DNA of 64,000 nt from Tetradesmus obliquus (Eukaryota > Chlorophyta > Chlorophyceae > Sphaeropleales > Scenedesmaceae), in the NCBI GenBank assembly GCA_030272155.1, contig CP126202.1:1612001-1676000 (forward strand), given 5' to 3'. The position numbers and the translations under genes are program-made. Of the stretch, positions 35,541 through 47,686 are shown in pieces; within the stretch, counting starts at the first letter, position 1, and each line of letters starts with the position of its first letter. A model generated the notes under the pieces. The model made no database searches, was not told the DNA's origin, and worked only from the letters and a program-made list of their open reading frames with translations.

Positions 35541-38500
35541 CATCACGTTACTGCATGTCACGCACCGTCTTGACCTGAGACTGCACCTGTGTCACCAACT
35601 CAACACTGCAGTAGTCAGCCCCTAGAATGTAACACCATGTTGTCCTCAGAGTGTCACAGCCAAGAGCTATGCGAGGTTGCCAGGCATCGGTTGCATGTGC
35701 TGCCCGCATCACAGAACACACCACACACACTTGCATCGAGTCTCACCGCGCATACTCTGCATGCCGATCAGGGTTCTGGCACAACCCAGCGCTGCAGCGC
35801 ACAGTCTTTCGACGGAAAACCACTACATCTGTCTGAATCTGCTGCTCACCGCGCATACTCTGCATGCCGCTCTGGGTTGGGCTGCACCACGCGTGACGCG
35901 TGCACCATGTCATGACACATCTAGGGCTGAGATCCAACTCCGGCACAACCCAGCGCTGCAGCACACAGCCTACAGGAAAATCCCACTACATCTGTCAGAA
36001 TCTGCTGCTCACCGCGCATACTCTGCGTGCCGTTCAGGGTTTGGCTGCACCACGCGTGAGACGTGCACCATGGCCCGCACCGCGCTGCAGATATCCGGGT
36101 GCAGGCCGGCCGCTACTGCTGCTAGGATAGCACAGCCCAGTGCAGGCGCGTCAGACACCCTGCGGTGCAATTGCAGCAGTGCAGTGCAGCGGAACACGCA
36201 GTGGTGAAGCACGGGCAGTGACAGGGTGTGATGTCGGTGTGCAGGCCAGCTGCTACTGCTGCTAGGATGGCACAGCCCAAGGCAGGAGCAGCAGGAGCAT
36301 CAGACACCCTGCGGTGCGCTGTGCAGCAGTGAGCGGGAAGAATAATAAGTGCACAACGATGAGCAGGAAGCCAACCAAGATGTTTAGATTAGTGCTGGCA
36401 CATGATCAGCTGCTAGCGCATGGTCAGCGCCCGGCGCATTTGAACGGCCAGCCCACGCAGTGTGTGTTCAGCTGATGTGCCCTGTCAGGTGACAACAGCA
36501 GACTGATGTAGTGCTAGGCAGGGAACTTAGCGCACGCGCAGCCGGCATTCCCAGTCTGATGGCAGTCGCTGGTGGTCCAATGCTTTACTTGAAGCTGCGC
36601 GTGTCACTGCACTTCGTGTAAGCCAGGCGCACAGCAGCAGTTGCGCACGAAGCAGCGCGCACTGCCATGTGCTGTTCACTGTTCTCTTGTACAGCACAGT
36701 GTAGCTGTTGAGCCACTGAAGCTGCATGCAAGGGCCAACTCACTCTGTGAGGTACAGCGGCAGGTTTGACACGTCAGCAAGCACTGCCGCATGCTAATAA
36801 TCCATTCTGTGCAGTACAGCTTAACAATCAGTGAGTGCACGAATGTTTCAACTCACTCTGTGAGGCGCAGCGGCAGGTTTGACACGTCGGCGTGGATCTG
36901 CAGCCACAGGTCACTCTTGGTGGCACCGCCTGCAGCAGGAGACACATGCGCATGCAGCACAAATTTACAGTAGGCCAGGTGACAGTATGCAGCATTCAGA
37001 TGGCAGGCCGCAGTAGGCAGCTGGCTGTAACACCGCCCGGCTGCAGTGCACAGGCACGGCAATGATTGCAGAAGTGGCAGTGGCACCGTGTACTGCCCAC
37101 CTGCTAGTGTGAGGCTGCCAGGGTGGTAGCCGCACTGCCTAACACTGTATGTACTGCCCACCTGCACTGCCAGCATGTACAGCCCACATGTACTGCCCAC
37201 TTGCTCATGTACTGCCCACATGTACCGCCCACCTGCCAGTGTGAAGCTGTCAGGGTGGTGGCCGCCCTGCCGTTGTACTGCCACATGTACTGCCACATGT
37301 ACATCCCACGTGGCTGCTGACAGATTGTACCGCCCACCTGCTAGTGTGAGGATGTCAGGGTGATAGCTGCCCTCCCTATGAACTGCCCACCTGTACTGCC
37401 CACATGTACTGCCCACATGGCTGCTGACATATTGTACTGCCCACCTGCCAGTGTGAGGCTGTCAGGGTGGTAGCCGCACTGCCTATGTACTGCCCACATG
37501 TCCTGCCCACATGTCCTGCCCACATGTCCTGCCCACATGTTCTGCCCACATGTCCTGCCCACATGCACTGCCCACCTGCCAGTGTGAGGCTGTCGGGGTG
37601 GTAGCCGCCCTGCCGCATGTTCTCCAGGATGAGCTCCGTGCCAAACGCAACAGCCTCCATCATGGCCCTGCAAGGGGAGAGCAGGAGCAGAGCATCAGGC
37701 AGGATCAGATGAGTGCCACTTGCGACCGCATGGCGCATGTTCTCCAGGATCAGCTCCGTGCCAAATGCAACAGCCTCCATCATAGCCCTGCAGCAGCGGA
37801 GAACACCAGATGCATTGGGACTCAGCCGTCACTCAATGCTGTCAGCAGTGCAGTTTGCTGTTAAATGCAGCTCAGCGTCCGACACAACCGCCTCAGTTAT
37901 GGCCCTGCAGCAGCAAGTTATGCTTTGTCCCGCTGAGGTTTAGTGCAACAGTTCATTAGACACGTAGACGGTATATACACCGTATATACCGTATATACCG
38001 TATATACCGTATACCAGCAAGCCAAACTCACGCCATCAATGCTCAAAGGCAGCCCACCTGAACACATGTGCCGTGCCGTGCTTCAACGTGAGCCCCACAA
38101 GAGCGCCACGGCTGGCGGCATCTGTGTACGGCGTGCGGTTTCCCTGCACACCAGAGGACAGAGCAAGCAGAAAACATGGTGTATAACCAAAACAAAAGCA
38201 TGGCAGGCATTCACAACTCATCGCAGGCACCAGAACTGGCAAAGTGACACAGCAGAGTTCCTGGCAGCTCCTTTGAACATGATGGCCCTCTGCATGCAGC
38301 AGTCAACACCGGCACCACCAAGCTGCAGAATGCTGCGCTAAACCTCCACACAGGCACACTACTGCAAGCCGCACCACAGCCGACAACAAACACCACCCAC
38401 CTGGAAGTGGTCGCAGCACAGCAGCCCCTCACAACCAGCTGGTATCGCCGCTGCTGCTGCATTCATAGCCTCATACCCCGGCCAGCCCTGCTCTCCAATC

Positions 38501-38657
38501 AGGCTGCTGCTGAGCCACCTCACTATGCTGCCGGTGCTGGTCTGGCCGCCTTCAATGACATGCAGGCCTGGCATTACTGCATCTGGGTAGGTGCCAAAGA
38601 TGCCTTTGCCGTGCAGAGGGGCAGCACACATGCCTAGCTGCAGATGTGAGGAACCTG

Positions 38658-38691
<34 letters not shown>

Positions 38692-39101
38692 AGCAGGTGT
38701 TACAAGAGCAGCAGAGGCTGAACCTGGGCGAAAGTAGAGCAGCCAAGAGCAGCAGCAGGGCCGCATGCCTTTGACACATGCAGGCCCGGCATGACTGCAT
38801 CTGGGTAGGTGCCGAAGATGCCTTTGCCGTGTAGAGGGGCAGCACACATGCCTAGCTGCAGGTGCGATGAACCTGCAAGGGGCAGCAGCAGCAGCCAAGC
38901 AAAGTTGGGGAGCAGCAGATTTGAAGCTGGGCAAAAGTACAGCAGCTATGATATGGGCAGCCAAGAGCAGCAGCAGTTGTGCATGCCTATGGCACATGTA
39001 GGCCTGGACTGACTGCATCTGGGTAGGTCCCAAAGATGCCTTTGCTGTGCAGGGGCGCTGCACACATGCCTAGCTGCAGGTGCGATGAACCTGCGAAGGA
39101 T

Positions 39102-39133
<32 letters not shown>

Positions 39134-41815
39134 AGCAAGAGTTACAAGAGCAGCAGAGGCTGAAGCAGGGCGAAAGTAGAGCAGCCAAGAGCAGCAGCAG
39201 GGGCGGGTGCCTTTGCCACATGTAGGCCTGGCATGACTGCATCTGGGCAGGTCCCAGAGATGCCTTTGCCATGTAGACGGGCAGCACACATGCCGAGCTG
39301 CAGGTGAGATGAGCCTGCAAGGAGCTGCAGTGGCAGCAGCAGCAGAGTCATGAAAGCAATGGAGGGTGAAGCTGGACAGTGCTGCTTCACTGAGGCAGCA
39401 GCCAAGGGCAGCAACAAGTAGCAACAGGCATGCCCATCCCAATAACACTGCAGCGCATAGCACCAGATTGTCAGACATGCACACTTGTCAGGACCAGTCC
39501 AAAGCCACTCCTCCACTTATGCTGCTTCAGGCTGCAGAGCTCTGGAAAAGCAGTGAGTAAACGACTCTACCCCTTCCCTGTCAGCACGGCCATCTGCCCC
39601 GGCTCCACCACGCCCAGCCCCACCATGCCTATAGCCACAACTGTTTCCTTGCCTGACAAAATATCACCGACATGCACACACCAGCAGGACGTGCCAAAGC
39701 AGCTGCTCCAAGCATAACAGTACCGCATTGCATGTTTCAAACACTAAACCATTGCCTACCTGTGAGCATGGCCATCTGCCCCGGCTCCACCACTCCCAGT
39801 CCCACCATGCCTACAACCACGGTAGATCTCATTGCCCACTGAACGACAACACCAACACACTCGCAACAACACGACAGCGGCATCGCAGCTGGAACGAGCT
39901 TCTCATACCCAAAAGCACCATTCAGTAGCAGCAGCAGCAAACATACAACGCCAACTTGTACCTGTGAGCATGGCCATCTGCCCTGGCTCCACCACTCCCA
40001 GCCCCACCATGCCTATAGCCCACAACTGTCTTCCTTGCCTGACAAAATAATACCGATATGCACACCATGACACGACAGTGCCAAAGCAGCTGGTTCAAGC
40101 ACACCGGTAGCACATTGCATTGTTGAAAACACTAACCAACGCATACCTGTGAGCATGGCCATCTGCCCTGTCTCCACCACTCCCAGCCCCACCATGCCAA
40201 TGAAGGCGTCAGAGCCGCCTTGGGCGACCAGCAGCCCTTCAGGCAGGCCCAGGTGCGCAGCAGCACTGCAGCAGCAGCAGCAGCAGCGGCAGCAGCAGCA
40301 GCACAGACTCTTAAGGCTGACAGGCCGCACGGCTGACCATGATGCAGGGGTCAGCATGCTGTTGCGCGTCAGCTGGCCAGGACGTGATATTTTGTGCATG
40401 ATAGACTGTACATTCTGACATGAGCAACCTGGCCTCACCTGGCTGTGAGGTGTCCCACAGGCGCCCCCAGTGGCAGGATGTCCCTGGGCCACTTGTCAAC
40501 CAGTGAGGACAGCCCCAGCTTCTCAAGCAGGGACACAGGCCAGCCTGGGGACAGGGACAGGGACGGAAACAGCAAAGATTAGCCTATCACATTACGAGGG
40601 GCACAGGCCAGTCTGGGATAGAGCCAATGACATTGACAGGGACAGGGACATGGACATGGACAGGGACATAAGCAGGGACAGGACATAGACAGGAACAGGG
40701 ACAGGGACAGGACATGGACAGGGACAGCAGCACAGCAAAGCGCATGCAGGCAATGCCGCTCACAAGCATAAGAAAGCATAAACATGCAGCGGTTCATGTG
40801 GACCACTGGTCGACAGACATGAACAGTGCTGTAGGACGTCTTCCCATTGTTGCATCACCGTATGTCATGCCAGCCTCAATCTGTTTCTCAGTGTCGGCTG
40901 CAGCAGGCCAGCTGCCCCGCGCCCCACCCCTGCTGCTGCTGGATGCGCATACACCAAAATCACATGCAGAACTTCTGCGAGCAGCTGCCCCGCGCCTCAC
41001 GCCTGCTGCTGTTGGCTGCGCACACCAGCAGCAGCAGCCCATACAAAATTCGCCTCACCCCGGCTGCTGTTGTAGTGCCAGCGCACAGACACGTTGGAGA
41101 TGGAGGCCACCATGCGGCTTGTGAGGTGGAAGTTCAGGTAATCCTGGTACTCGCAGATGTATGTGGCTGCCTGCACGGCCATAGCGGCAGCAGCAGTAGC
41201 AGCAGCAATAGTGTGGAACCACATGTCGTTGGAGCACAGCATTGAACCTCAGGGCAGCTTCCATCTGCCACTCCACTACAAACCCTTCAAATGCAAACCC
41301 ACCTGGAATGTCTCAGGCTCCTCCTGCAGCAGCCAGAGTGCCTTAGGCACCATCCAATGCATCCACTCAAAGCATCCATTCAAAGCATCGACCTAAATTA
41401 TTCAATGCTTCTTACCTTGAATGTGTCAGGCTCCTCCTGCAGCAGCCACAGCGCCTTGGGCACCATCCACTCAGCAGACACGGGGCCAGCGCCGCCGCTG
41501 TTGACCTGCAGAGGTATAAGCCAAGGAGACATGCAGCAGCAGCAGCAGCATATTGGCCTCAGCAACGTGTAGCTGTGTGAAGATTGACATTAAGACAGAC
41601 TGGGCCCGCATGCATACAATTAACCAAACCCCTGCTGATTAACTGCACAGCTGGCAGTGAGCAGTTTGACACGCCGCATGCATGCAGGAAACGGCAGCGA
41701 ACGCCTTCAGCCGCGCACCTGTAGGGCGATGTCGCCGGTGGCTGCCACCTGTGCCGCCTGTGCAGCGCTGCGCATGTCCATCCACAGCAGTGCGGGACGC
41801 AGCGGCTGGCCAGCT

Positions 41816-41868
<53 letters not shown>

Positions 41869-44001
41869 GCGGCAGGCACACATCACATCAGGTTTCATAC
41901 TGTACGCACAGTTGGTACAAGCCCAAGTAGCTACATCTAAGTAGGCAGACGACAGCACAATGCGGGTGTGCATGTGTAAAGAGCACAGGGAGTGGCAAGT
42001 AAGCAATAGACCATTCAAAAGTGTGTGGTGCTTATGATGCCGCTTGTGCAGCGCTGCGCATGTCCATCCACAGCAGTGCTGGCCGCAGCGGCTGGCCGGC
42101 TGCAGCAGCAGACGCAGTGCAGCACGACGGCAAAATAGATTATAGGATGGACTCAGTTTTGTAGCAGGACACACAAGTAATTGCCAACTAAAGCAGATGG
42201 CAGCAGGGTGTGGGGGCGCATGTGTGCTCAGGTCAAGAGCACAGGGAAGTGGCAAGTAAGCAATATACCGTTCGAAGGTGTGTGGTGCTTACGATGCCGC
42301 CTGTGCTGCGCTGCGCATGTCCATCCACAGCAGTGCTGGCCGCAGCGGCTGGTCAGTTGCATCAGCAGCAGTGCAGCAACACAAAGCAGATGGCACCACG
42401 TGCGGATTCGCTTTTTCCGCTCAACGTCCTAGCTGCTGCTGACGCTTGTTGCTACTGCAGGTCCTGCACTGCGAGCTGCTACTTGAGCTGCAGCTGGCCC
42501 TTGCAGCTCTGCTACACCATGCACACCATGCAGCAGCAACACACCCAGACACAACAACGCGTGGTTACACCTCAACCCCAGCAGAGTGCTGCAGCGCGTC
42601 TTGAGCTGGCTGATTGTAGAGCATGCTGTTGAGCGCAACCTCGCTGCTGCACACAGCACCCACCTTCATCCAGAGCCACCACTGTGCAGTTCGTGGTGTC
42701 CAGTGAGATGGCTGCTATGCTGCTGACAGGCACCCCTGACTGCTGCACTGCGCCCTGCACTGCTGCTTCCAGCGCCTGCCACCAAATAATGCCACAGCAA
42801 CACAACCATAACAACAACAACAACAGCTGCCGATCCAGCCCAGTGCAACACCACAACATCTACTGTCATATCACTTTGCTTCACAATGAGTGTATATCCC
42901 TCTTTACAGCTGGCAGCTCACCTTCGTCCAGAGCCACCACTGTGCAATTTGTGGTGTCCAGTGAGATGGCTGCGATGCTGCTGACAGGCACCCCTGACTG
43001 CTGCACTGCGCCCTTCACTGCTGCTCCCAAGGCTTGCCACCAGTCACTTGGGCTCTGCTCTGCCCAACCAGGGTGGGGGTAGGTGGTGCTGTAGGGGCAG
43101 CTGGCAAATGCCAGGGGCCGGCCTGATGACAGTAGCAGCAGCAGCAGGAGCAGTACAAGCAGCAGCAGCATCAAGGCGTATGTGTTAGCTGTTTGTCAGT
43201 GCTTGTCACCAGTCTTGAGGTGCCTGCTCTGCCCAACCTGGGTGGGGGTAGGTGGTGGTATAGGGGCAGCTGGCAAAAGCAAGCGGCCGGCCTGGTGCAG
43301 GTGAAAGCAGCAGCAGCAGCAGCAGCAGCGAGGGGAGTTGTTTGATAGCTGTTTGTTGGTGCTTGCAACCAGTCATGTGGGGCCTGCTCGGCCCAGCCTG
43401 GGTGGGGGTAGGTGGTGGTGTAGGGGCAGCTGGCAAAAGCAAGCGGCCGAGCTGGTGAGAGCAGCAGCAGCAGCAGCAGCAATGGTGACAGCGAGGTGAT
43501 TGTTGTTTGCTGGTTGTGCATATTGCGAATCGGGCAGGGCGCAGATTGGGCGTTGCAGGGCAAGGTCAGTCCTGCCTGGTGTGACTGGTGTGAAGGCAGT
43601 GACGACGCAGAATGGCAGCGTCACATTGTGTAGCCCACCATCCAAGGATGCAATGACACAAGAGTCAAGCATATGTTGAACCCTGTTGTACGAATGGTGA
43701 GTGCAAGAGCAGCTGCAGCTGAAGGGCCACACCGGAAGATGAGCTGCCATTGGTAGCAAGTGCTGCTCTGCTATGTAGCACTGCATGGTCACAATAAAAG
43801 ATCGTATACATGTTCATTACTGGGGTGCTGAGATGCATTAGGTTTTGATACGCTTGAGGTGGAGCTTCACCCACAGCAGCTGAGCAGGTGCACAGCTGGT
43901 GAGTGCTGCAGTACAGCACCAGACTCACCCTGCAGGTCAAACACGCCAGCTCTGAGGCTTTCTGTGCCACCATCCACGCCAATGACGTACTTTTCAGACA
44001 T
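31667..44001 (-). CDS. Bifunctional FGGY-family D-ribulokinase-like kinase / ribulose-5-phosphate 3-epimerase fusion
   Basis: Seventeen minus-strand exons: 44001-43929, 43122-42922, 41813-41719, 41505-41416, 41170-41059, 40544-40439, 40265-40147, 38654-38401, 38143-38058, 37667-37576, 36929-36857, 36159-36013, 35463-35229, 34629-34495, 33549-33280, 32793-32686, 31888-31667. Sum 2418 nt, 805 codons plus stop; every junction keeps phase. Residues ~1-500 are an FGGY sugar kinase: YVIGVDGGTESLRAGVFDLQ, LLWMDMRSAAQAA, QGGSDAFIGMVGLG (likely base D245), GSSHLQLG, EGGQTSTGS, AGGATKSDLWLQIHADVS. Residues ~505-535 are a Q12 and Ser/Ala/Gly linker. Residues ~536-805 are the epimerase: ISPSILAADF, HVDMFDG (H569, D571), LDCHLAVS (H602), VDGGI (D734), which are the four metal ligands, plus GANVLVAGTAVFG. 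No transit peptide is evident, so cytosol is likely. Expected chemistry: D-ribulose to Ru5P to Xu5P. Kinase substrate is inferred from subfamily resemblance. Confidence 0.88.
31705..34914 (-). repeat. Edge copies in the epimerase half of the fusion gene
   Basis: On the minus strand, exon 14 has 5'-edge copies near 34914-34823 and 34796-34757 and a 3'-edge copy near 34328-34285. Exon 15 has four 5'-edge copies (DPAKYVPxLQAAG) starting near 33987, 33877, 33769 and 33660, and a 3'-edge copy near 33175-33112. Exon 16 has a 5'-edge copy near 32999-32966 and 3'-edge copies near 32512-32490, 32450-32374 and 32205-32134. CTG/CAG runs at 31705-31738 and around 31900 flank or lie in the last exon. Confidence 0.85.
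35464..35540 (-). repeat. (CTG)25 run ending at the acceptor of the fusion-junction exon
   Basis: About 25 CAG units on plus (CTG on the sense strand). The last gives the acceptor for exon 13, the exon that joins kinase to epimerase. A second run at about 35367-35400 is inside that exon and codes the Q12 part of the linker. Confidence 0.9.
35745..37907 (-). repeat. Edge copies around fusion-gene exons 10-12
   Basis: Exon 10: 5'-edge copies near 37907-37869 and 37788-37733 (MMEAVAFGTELILENMR), and four 3'-edge copies (YHPDSLTLAG plus donor) near 37472-37438, 37365-37336, 37245-37210 and 37128-37098. Exon 11: 3'-edge copy near 36778-36740. Exon 12: 5'-edge copy near 36312-36228 and 3'-edge copies near 35895-35845 and 35775-35745. 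Confidence 0.83.
37489..37575. repeat. 13-bp minisatellite, CCCACATGTCCTG units
   Basis: About six near-perfect units inside the intron between exons 10 and 11 of the fusion gene, directly abutting the exon 10 donor. Related CCCACATGTACTG units are scattered from 37190 to 37430. Confidence 0.85.
37970..38015. repeat. Self-complementary 9-bp repeat, CCGTATATA units
   Basis: Five units; GGTATATACC is a perfect palindrome, so the tract can form hairpins. It lies in the intron between exons 9 and 10 of the fusion gene. Confidence 0.9.
38785..40022 (-). repeat. Edge copies of fusion-gene exons 7 and 8
   Basis: Exon 8 has three 5'-edge copies (GSSHLQLGMCAAPL then GKG and TYPDA) near 39317-39226, 39097-39006 and 38873-38785, each preceded by a CTG-rich acceptor. 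Exon 7 has three 3'-edge copies (MVGLGVVExGQMAMLTG plus donor) near 40022-39960, 39822-39764 and 39634-39578. Confidence 0.87.
40549..40733. repeat. (GGGACA)n-type microsatellite
   Basis: Imperfect hexamer tract with CATGGA and CATAGA variants, in the intron upstream of exon 6 of the fusion gene, starting right at the exon's acceptor side. Confidence 0.85.
41305..43458 (-). repeat. Edge copies of fusion-gene exons 2-4
   Basis: Exon 2 has 5'-edge copies near 43458-43366 and 43306-43206 (PLAFASCPYTTTYPHPGWAE) and a 3'-edge copy near 42785-42658 (AISLDTTNCTVVALDEG). Exon 3 has 5'-edge copies near 42352-42288 and 42107-42037 (RPALLWMDMRSAAQA). Exon 4 has a 3'-edge copy near 41358-41305. A (CAG)17 run at about 41816-41868 ends at the true exon 3 acceptor. 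Confidence 0.87.
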
Positions 44002-44372
44002 ATCTTCGGCCCTGCAACCGAAGCTGATCAAGCCCTCTCAGGGCTGGTGAGTGCCGATGATCAACCGGACACAACAGACCAGATTCCTTACGTGTATAAC
44101 TGAACGTCGGTTTTGCATCTCATGGCAGCGGGATACCGTCGTGTCACTCGTTCACTGGACCCGAAACACAAAAGAACCCTCCCTGTGACTGTGTCTGTGT
44201 GTCTATATCAGATTGCTCGATGCTGGCTTCGTGAAGAGTTTAATTCTCTTACTGAAGATTTCATGCTGGCTTGAAGTGAGCGTACACTGGTTTACGACTA
44301 CCTGCACCTGCACAGCAACGTCACTGTTCTGCTGTTTCGCACCTCCTGTTCTCTTGCAATCAGCCTAATCAG
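44002..44372. promoter_or_regulatory. Shared upstream region of the fusion gene and a coiled-coil gene
   Basis: 371 bases between two divergent ATGs. No coding signal; it must contain both promoters and 5' UTRs. No clear TATA box near either start. Confidence 0.45.
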
Positions 44373-45616
44373 ATGGCAGATCCCAGCAGAGACTTAGGCA
44401 TGCAATATCTTTACGAGAAGCAGCAGCACAGGTCGCAAGCGGGCAAGGCAGGGGACAGGCAGCAACAACAACAGCAGCGGCAAGGCTCGCCAGTCTTAGC
44501 CATGGCCCCTTTACCGCAAAGCAATGATGGCAGTAGAGACTGGGGACCTGCTCAGGGCAACCTAGAGACAGCAAAAATGGCATTAGATGCGCTCAGAGGC
44601 CTCATAATGGATGCTGTGTTCCTGGATGAGGAGGCCTACACCAACTCGGCAACGCTGCAGCTGTATCAGCAACGGTTACAGGTGTGATGCACATGCACAG
44701 GCTCCTGCAAGCCGCACTTTCTAAATCAGCAGCTGAGTAATGGTTTGAAAGCAGACGGTGCATGTATCATGCAGCGGACTACGGCGTCCAGCAGCAGCAG
44801 TAGCGAGCTGGCAGGTGCAACTGCCTTCAAGTGCATGTGCAAACAGCAAGCGCCTGACACACCCACAGCAGCTGCTGCTGCATACAGCTCCTACACCACA
44901 TACAAAAGGGCCAGAATTTTCCTGCAAATATCAGCAGCAGAAGGCCTGCTTCTTTCCACGACACTATCTGCATGCACAGCGTGGCTCAAGGAGCTGTGCC
45001 TCTCCTGTTCCCTCTTGACTTGCTCACAGCAGCGGCGCATCCTGCAGCTTTTGGGCAAGTTTGAGGCGTTGCATGTGGAGTCTGGAGGGCACACGCTGTC
45101 CGCATGCACAGCGTCATGCACAGAACATCTCTGTGTTGCTTTGGTTGACTTGCAGGCGCAGCAGCGGCGCATCCTGCAGCTAGAAGGTGAAGTAGAAGCG
45201 CTGCGCGTGGAGTCTGGACGGCAGGCTGAGGCGCTGCAGCAGCAGCGCGCGCAGACGCGTGCAGCAGAGGCACGCATGCAGGAGCTGCAGCAGGAGCTCG
45301 ACAACAATGCAGGTATGAGCAAGCACCAAACATTTGTCAAGCTGCTGCTGGTTGAGGTGCATGCGTTTGCCGTGTTACATGCATCTGCGCGAATCAGAAC
45401 CACGTCAGGGAGCGCGTGCAGTGCTGCAGCTGTTGCAGTGTCCTTCAGCTCCGTAGCTGTTGCAGCTGGCTTCGGATTTAGCACGACTACCTGTAGCTGC
45501 AGCTAGCAGGAATATTTCCTGTGTTTCAGTGCCTGCCCCTGCTGTGCCTGAGTTCTGGATGTAACCTGTTTATTTGCACTAGTACTTCATTGGCACTCTG
45601 GATTCCCTGCTGCTGC

Positions 45617-45649
<33 letters not shown>

Positions 45650-45746
45650 AGTCGTGTTTGACATGCACTACAATGAGCTGCTGCTGAAGGGCGAGGAGAT
45701 AGAGCGGCTGAAGAGCGTCATAGAGGGCATGGGCGGCACCGGCTGA
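44373..45746 (+). CDS. Small coiled-coil protein
   Basis: Exons 44373-44681, 45156-45312 and 45652-45746; 186 codons plus stop, in phase. Exon 1 starts MADPSRDLGMQYLYEKQQHR, has a Gln run, then a helical segment (ETAKMALDALRGLIMDAVFL). Exon 2 is an uninterrupted heptad-like coiled coil (RRILQLEGEVEALRVESGRQ and on). Exon 3, whose acceptor ends a CTG run, codes VVFDMHYNELLLKGEEIERL and stops shortly after. A 5'-edge copy of exon 2 is at about 45028-45090. Charged coiled coils of this kind are common in centrosomal and flagellar proteins, but I cannot name a family. A TGTAA signal lies at 46013-46017. Confidence 0.75.
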
Positions 45747-47686
45747 GCGCAGCAGCAGCAGCAGCAGCAGCAGCAGGCCGGACTGCAGCAGCAGCAGCAG
45801 CAGCAGCAGAAGGCCAGTACTAAAACATTGGATGTGCAGCAGCTGGTGGTAATCGCAATTGCTTGCAGGAGCTTGGCAGTTGTCAGCACAAGAGCATCAC
45901 AGCGCCGGCGGCAGCAGCAGCATTAGCGGGTGTTACAAAGGCTCGCAGTTGATAGGCTGCACTCAGGGCAGGCTGGCCAGCAGCGGCAGTTAGGCTGTGT
46001 AGGAAGGCAACATGTAATATATTGTTGCTCCCAATCATGTTCTATGTTGTCCCCAAAGGAGAGTAGGGTTAAGGAGCAAGGGGCGCCTGCGTGGTTGAAA
46101 CATAGCCTATATAGCTGTTGGCAACAGCTGCGAACATGAGTATCGGACTAAAGCTAACAGGTGTTGACAGTCAGGAAACCATTAAGCAAAAGGGACAAGG
46201 TCATGCCATCACCAGTGGAGAAGGGAGTAGTTAAAGCGGGGAAGGAGTGAGCACAGGCGTTGTGTTTCCAAATCAAACACTGTCTGCAGTGACGTTACGT
46301 TGCGTTGAAATGAGTCAGCTGCAGAGTCAGCACTTCAACTATCCGTGTACTTCTGCGCCAGGACAAGCCAGCTCGCAGATTAAGACTCCAAGTAATATAG
46401 GCTTACACTTTATACCGCAGCTGTTACACCCAACTCAAACACCGGTTACAGGTACCAGGCCCGAACTTCGTGGTGAACTGCACGGGACAAAAGCCCGCCT
46501 GGAGCCGGTGCAACCACCATTTGCCAGCCACTGCATCAAGAGTCTTCCCATGGAGCTTCCACTCATTGAAAAGACTGTGCTGTGCATCAGCCACAAGGTA
46601 CGGCAAGCCCACCCGTGTCCTCAGGCTGCTGCATGATGCACACAGTGCAGTGCTTACCCACTGGTGCAGCCGCAGGTCTGAACGGCTTGCATACCCTCAG
46701 GCTGCAGGCAGCTGCCACCACAACATGCCGTGCACCACATGCGCTCCGCTGCAAACACAGCAGCTGATGCGACCGTGCGGATGAAATCAATGATGGTCAA
46801 CCAGGCAACACAAAAATAAGATGCACCCAAGGCATGCCACCAGCTGGCGGTTGCCGGCGCCACCTGCCAATTGCTGCTGCCATGCTGCGGAGCTGCTGTA
46901 GCACTGGCAGGACACCTCAAGCACCCATTGCTGCACTCACTGTGTTGCGTCTGCAGATAACAGCTGGCTGCACACAGGCAGACGAAGATGATACACCCAA
47001 GACTAGGCATCAAGCCAATTGCAGCACACGCCGTCACTGCAAAAAGTGGCTGCTGCCAGCACTGACTGCACCGTGGATGATTTGATACTCGACCCCGGTG
47101 GCAACTGCTTCGCTAGATTTGGTGCAGCAGCAAACATGCTGATACACAGCAGCTGCAGCAGATGGTGGCTGCAGATGGCGTCACAGTATGCTGCACTGCA
47201 GCTGCCACATATCACTGCAAGACCACAACGCGCGTAGCAGCTGCAGCACATGCTGCTGCAACATGCTCCTGCGCGAACATGCTTTGAAACGGCCGTTTTG
47301 TGCAAGACAAGGAAGCATAGACACCAGGCTTGGTGTTACGCAAACATGCACGCCTATAGGCTGTCCTGCTGTGCTGCTTGCATTGCGCAGAGTGCCCGCG
47401 CAAACCACCATGCACATGTTCACAGCGGACAGCTGCAAGTGCTTCGCCTCAAGCTGCATGTTTGAGCTACACGAAACCAGAGGTGCTAGTGCCACTGCTT
47501 GACAACAGGCCTGCCGCTGCTGATCTTTTGGGCTGCAGTGCAACAACCAGTGCGACTGCTGCCAGCTGGCCAGACAGACGACAGCGGCAGCGCACTCGCT
47601 GCTGGCTCAGCGCTTGTCAAGGGTCCTGATCTACATAACAGCCGTTCAATAATCACATCGCTAAATAGCACTACGCATCCGGCCCC
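45747..47686. other. Convergent spacer between coiled-coil gene and LSM5
   Basis: Begins with two CAG runs (45751-45810) in the 3' UTR, then the TGTAA poly(A) signal at 46013-46017. From 46100 to 47686 no supported gene on either strand. Confidence 0.45.
46013..46017 (+). terminator. TGTAA poly(A) signal of coiled-coil gene
   Basis: TGTAA 267 bases past the stop, the first such element downstream; typical chlorophyte signal. Confidence 0.5.

Noticed and set aside
37190-37580. Regular short repeats that could suggest a CRISPR-like array
   Set aside because: Units are direct 13-bp minisatellite repeats without spacers, in an intron of a nuclear gene.
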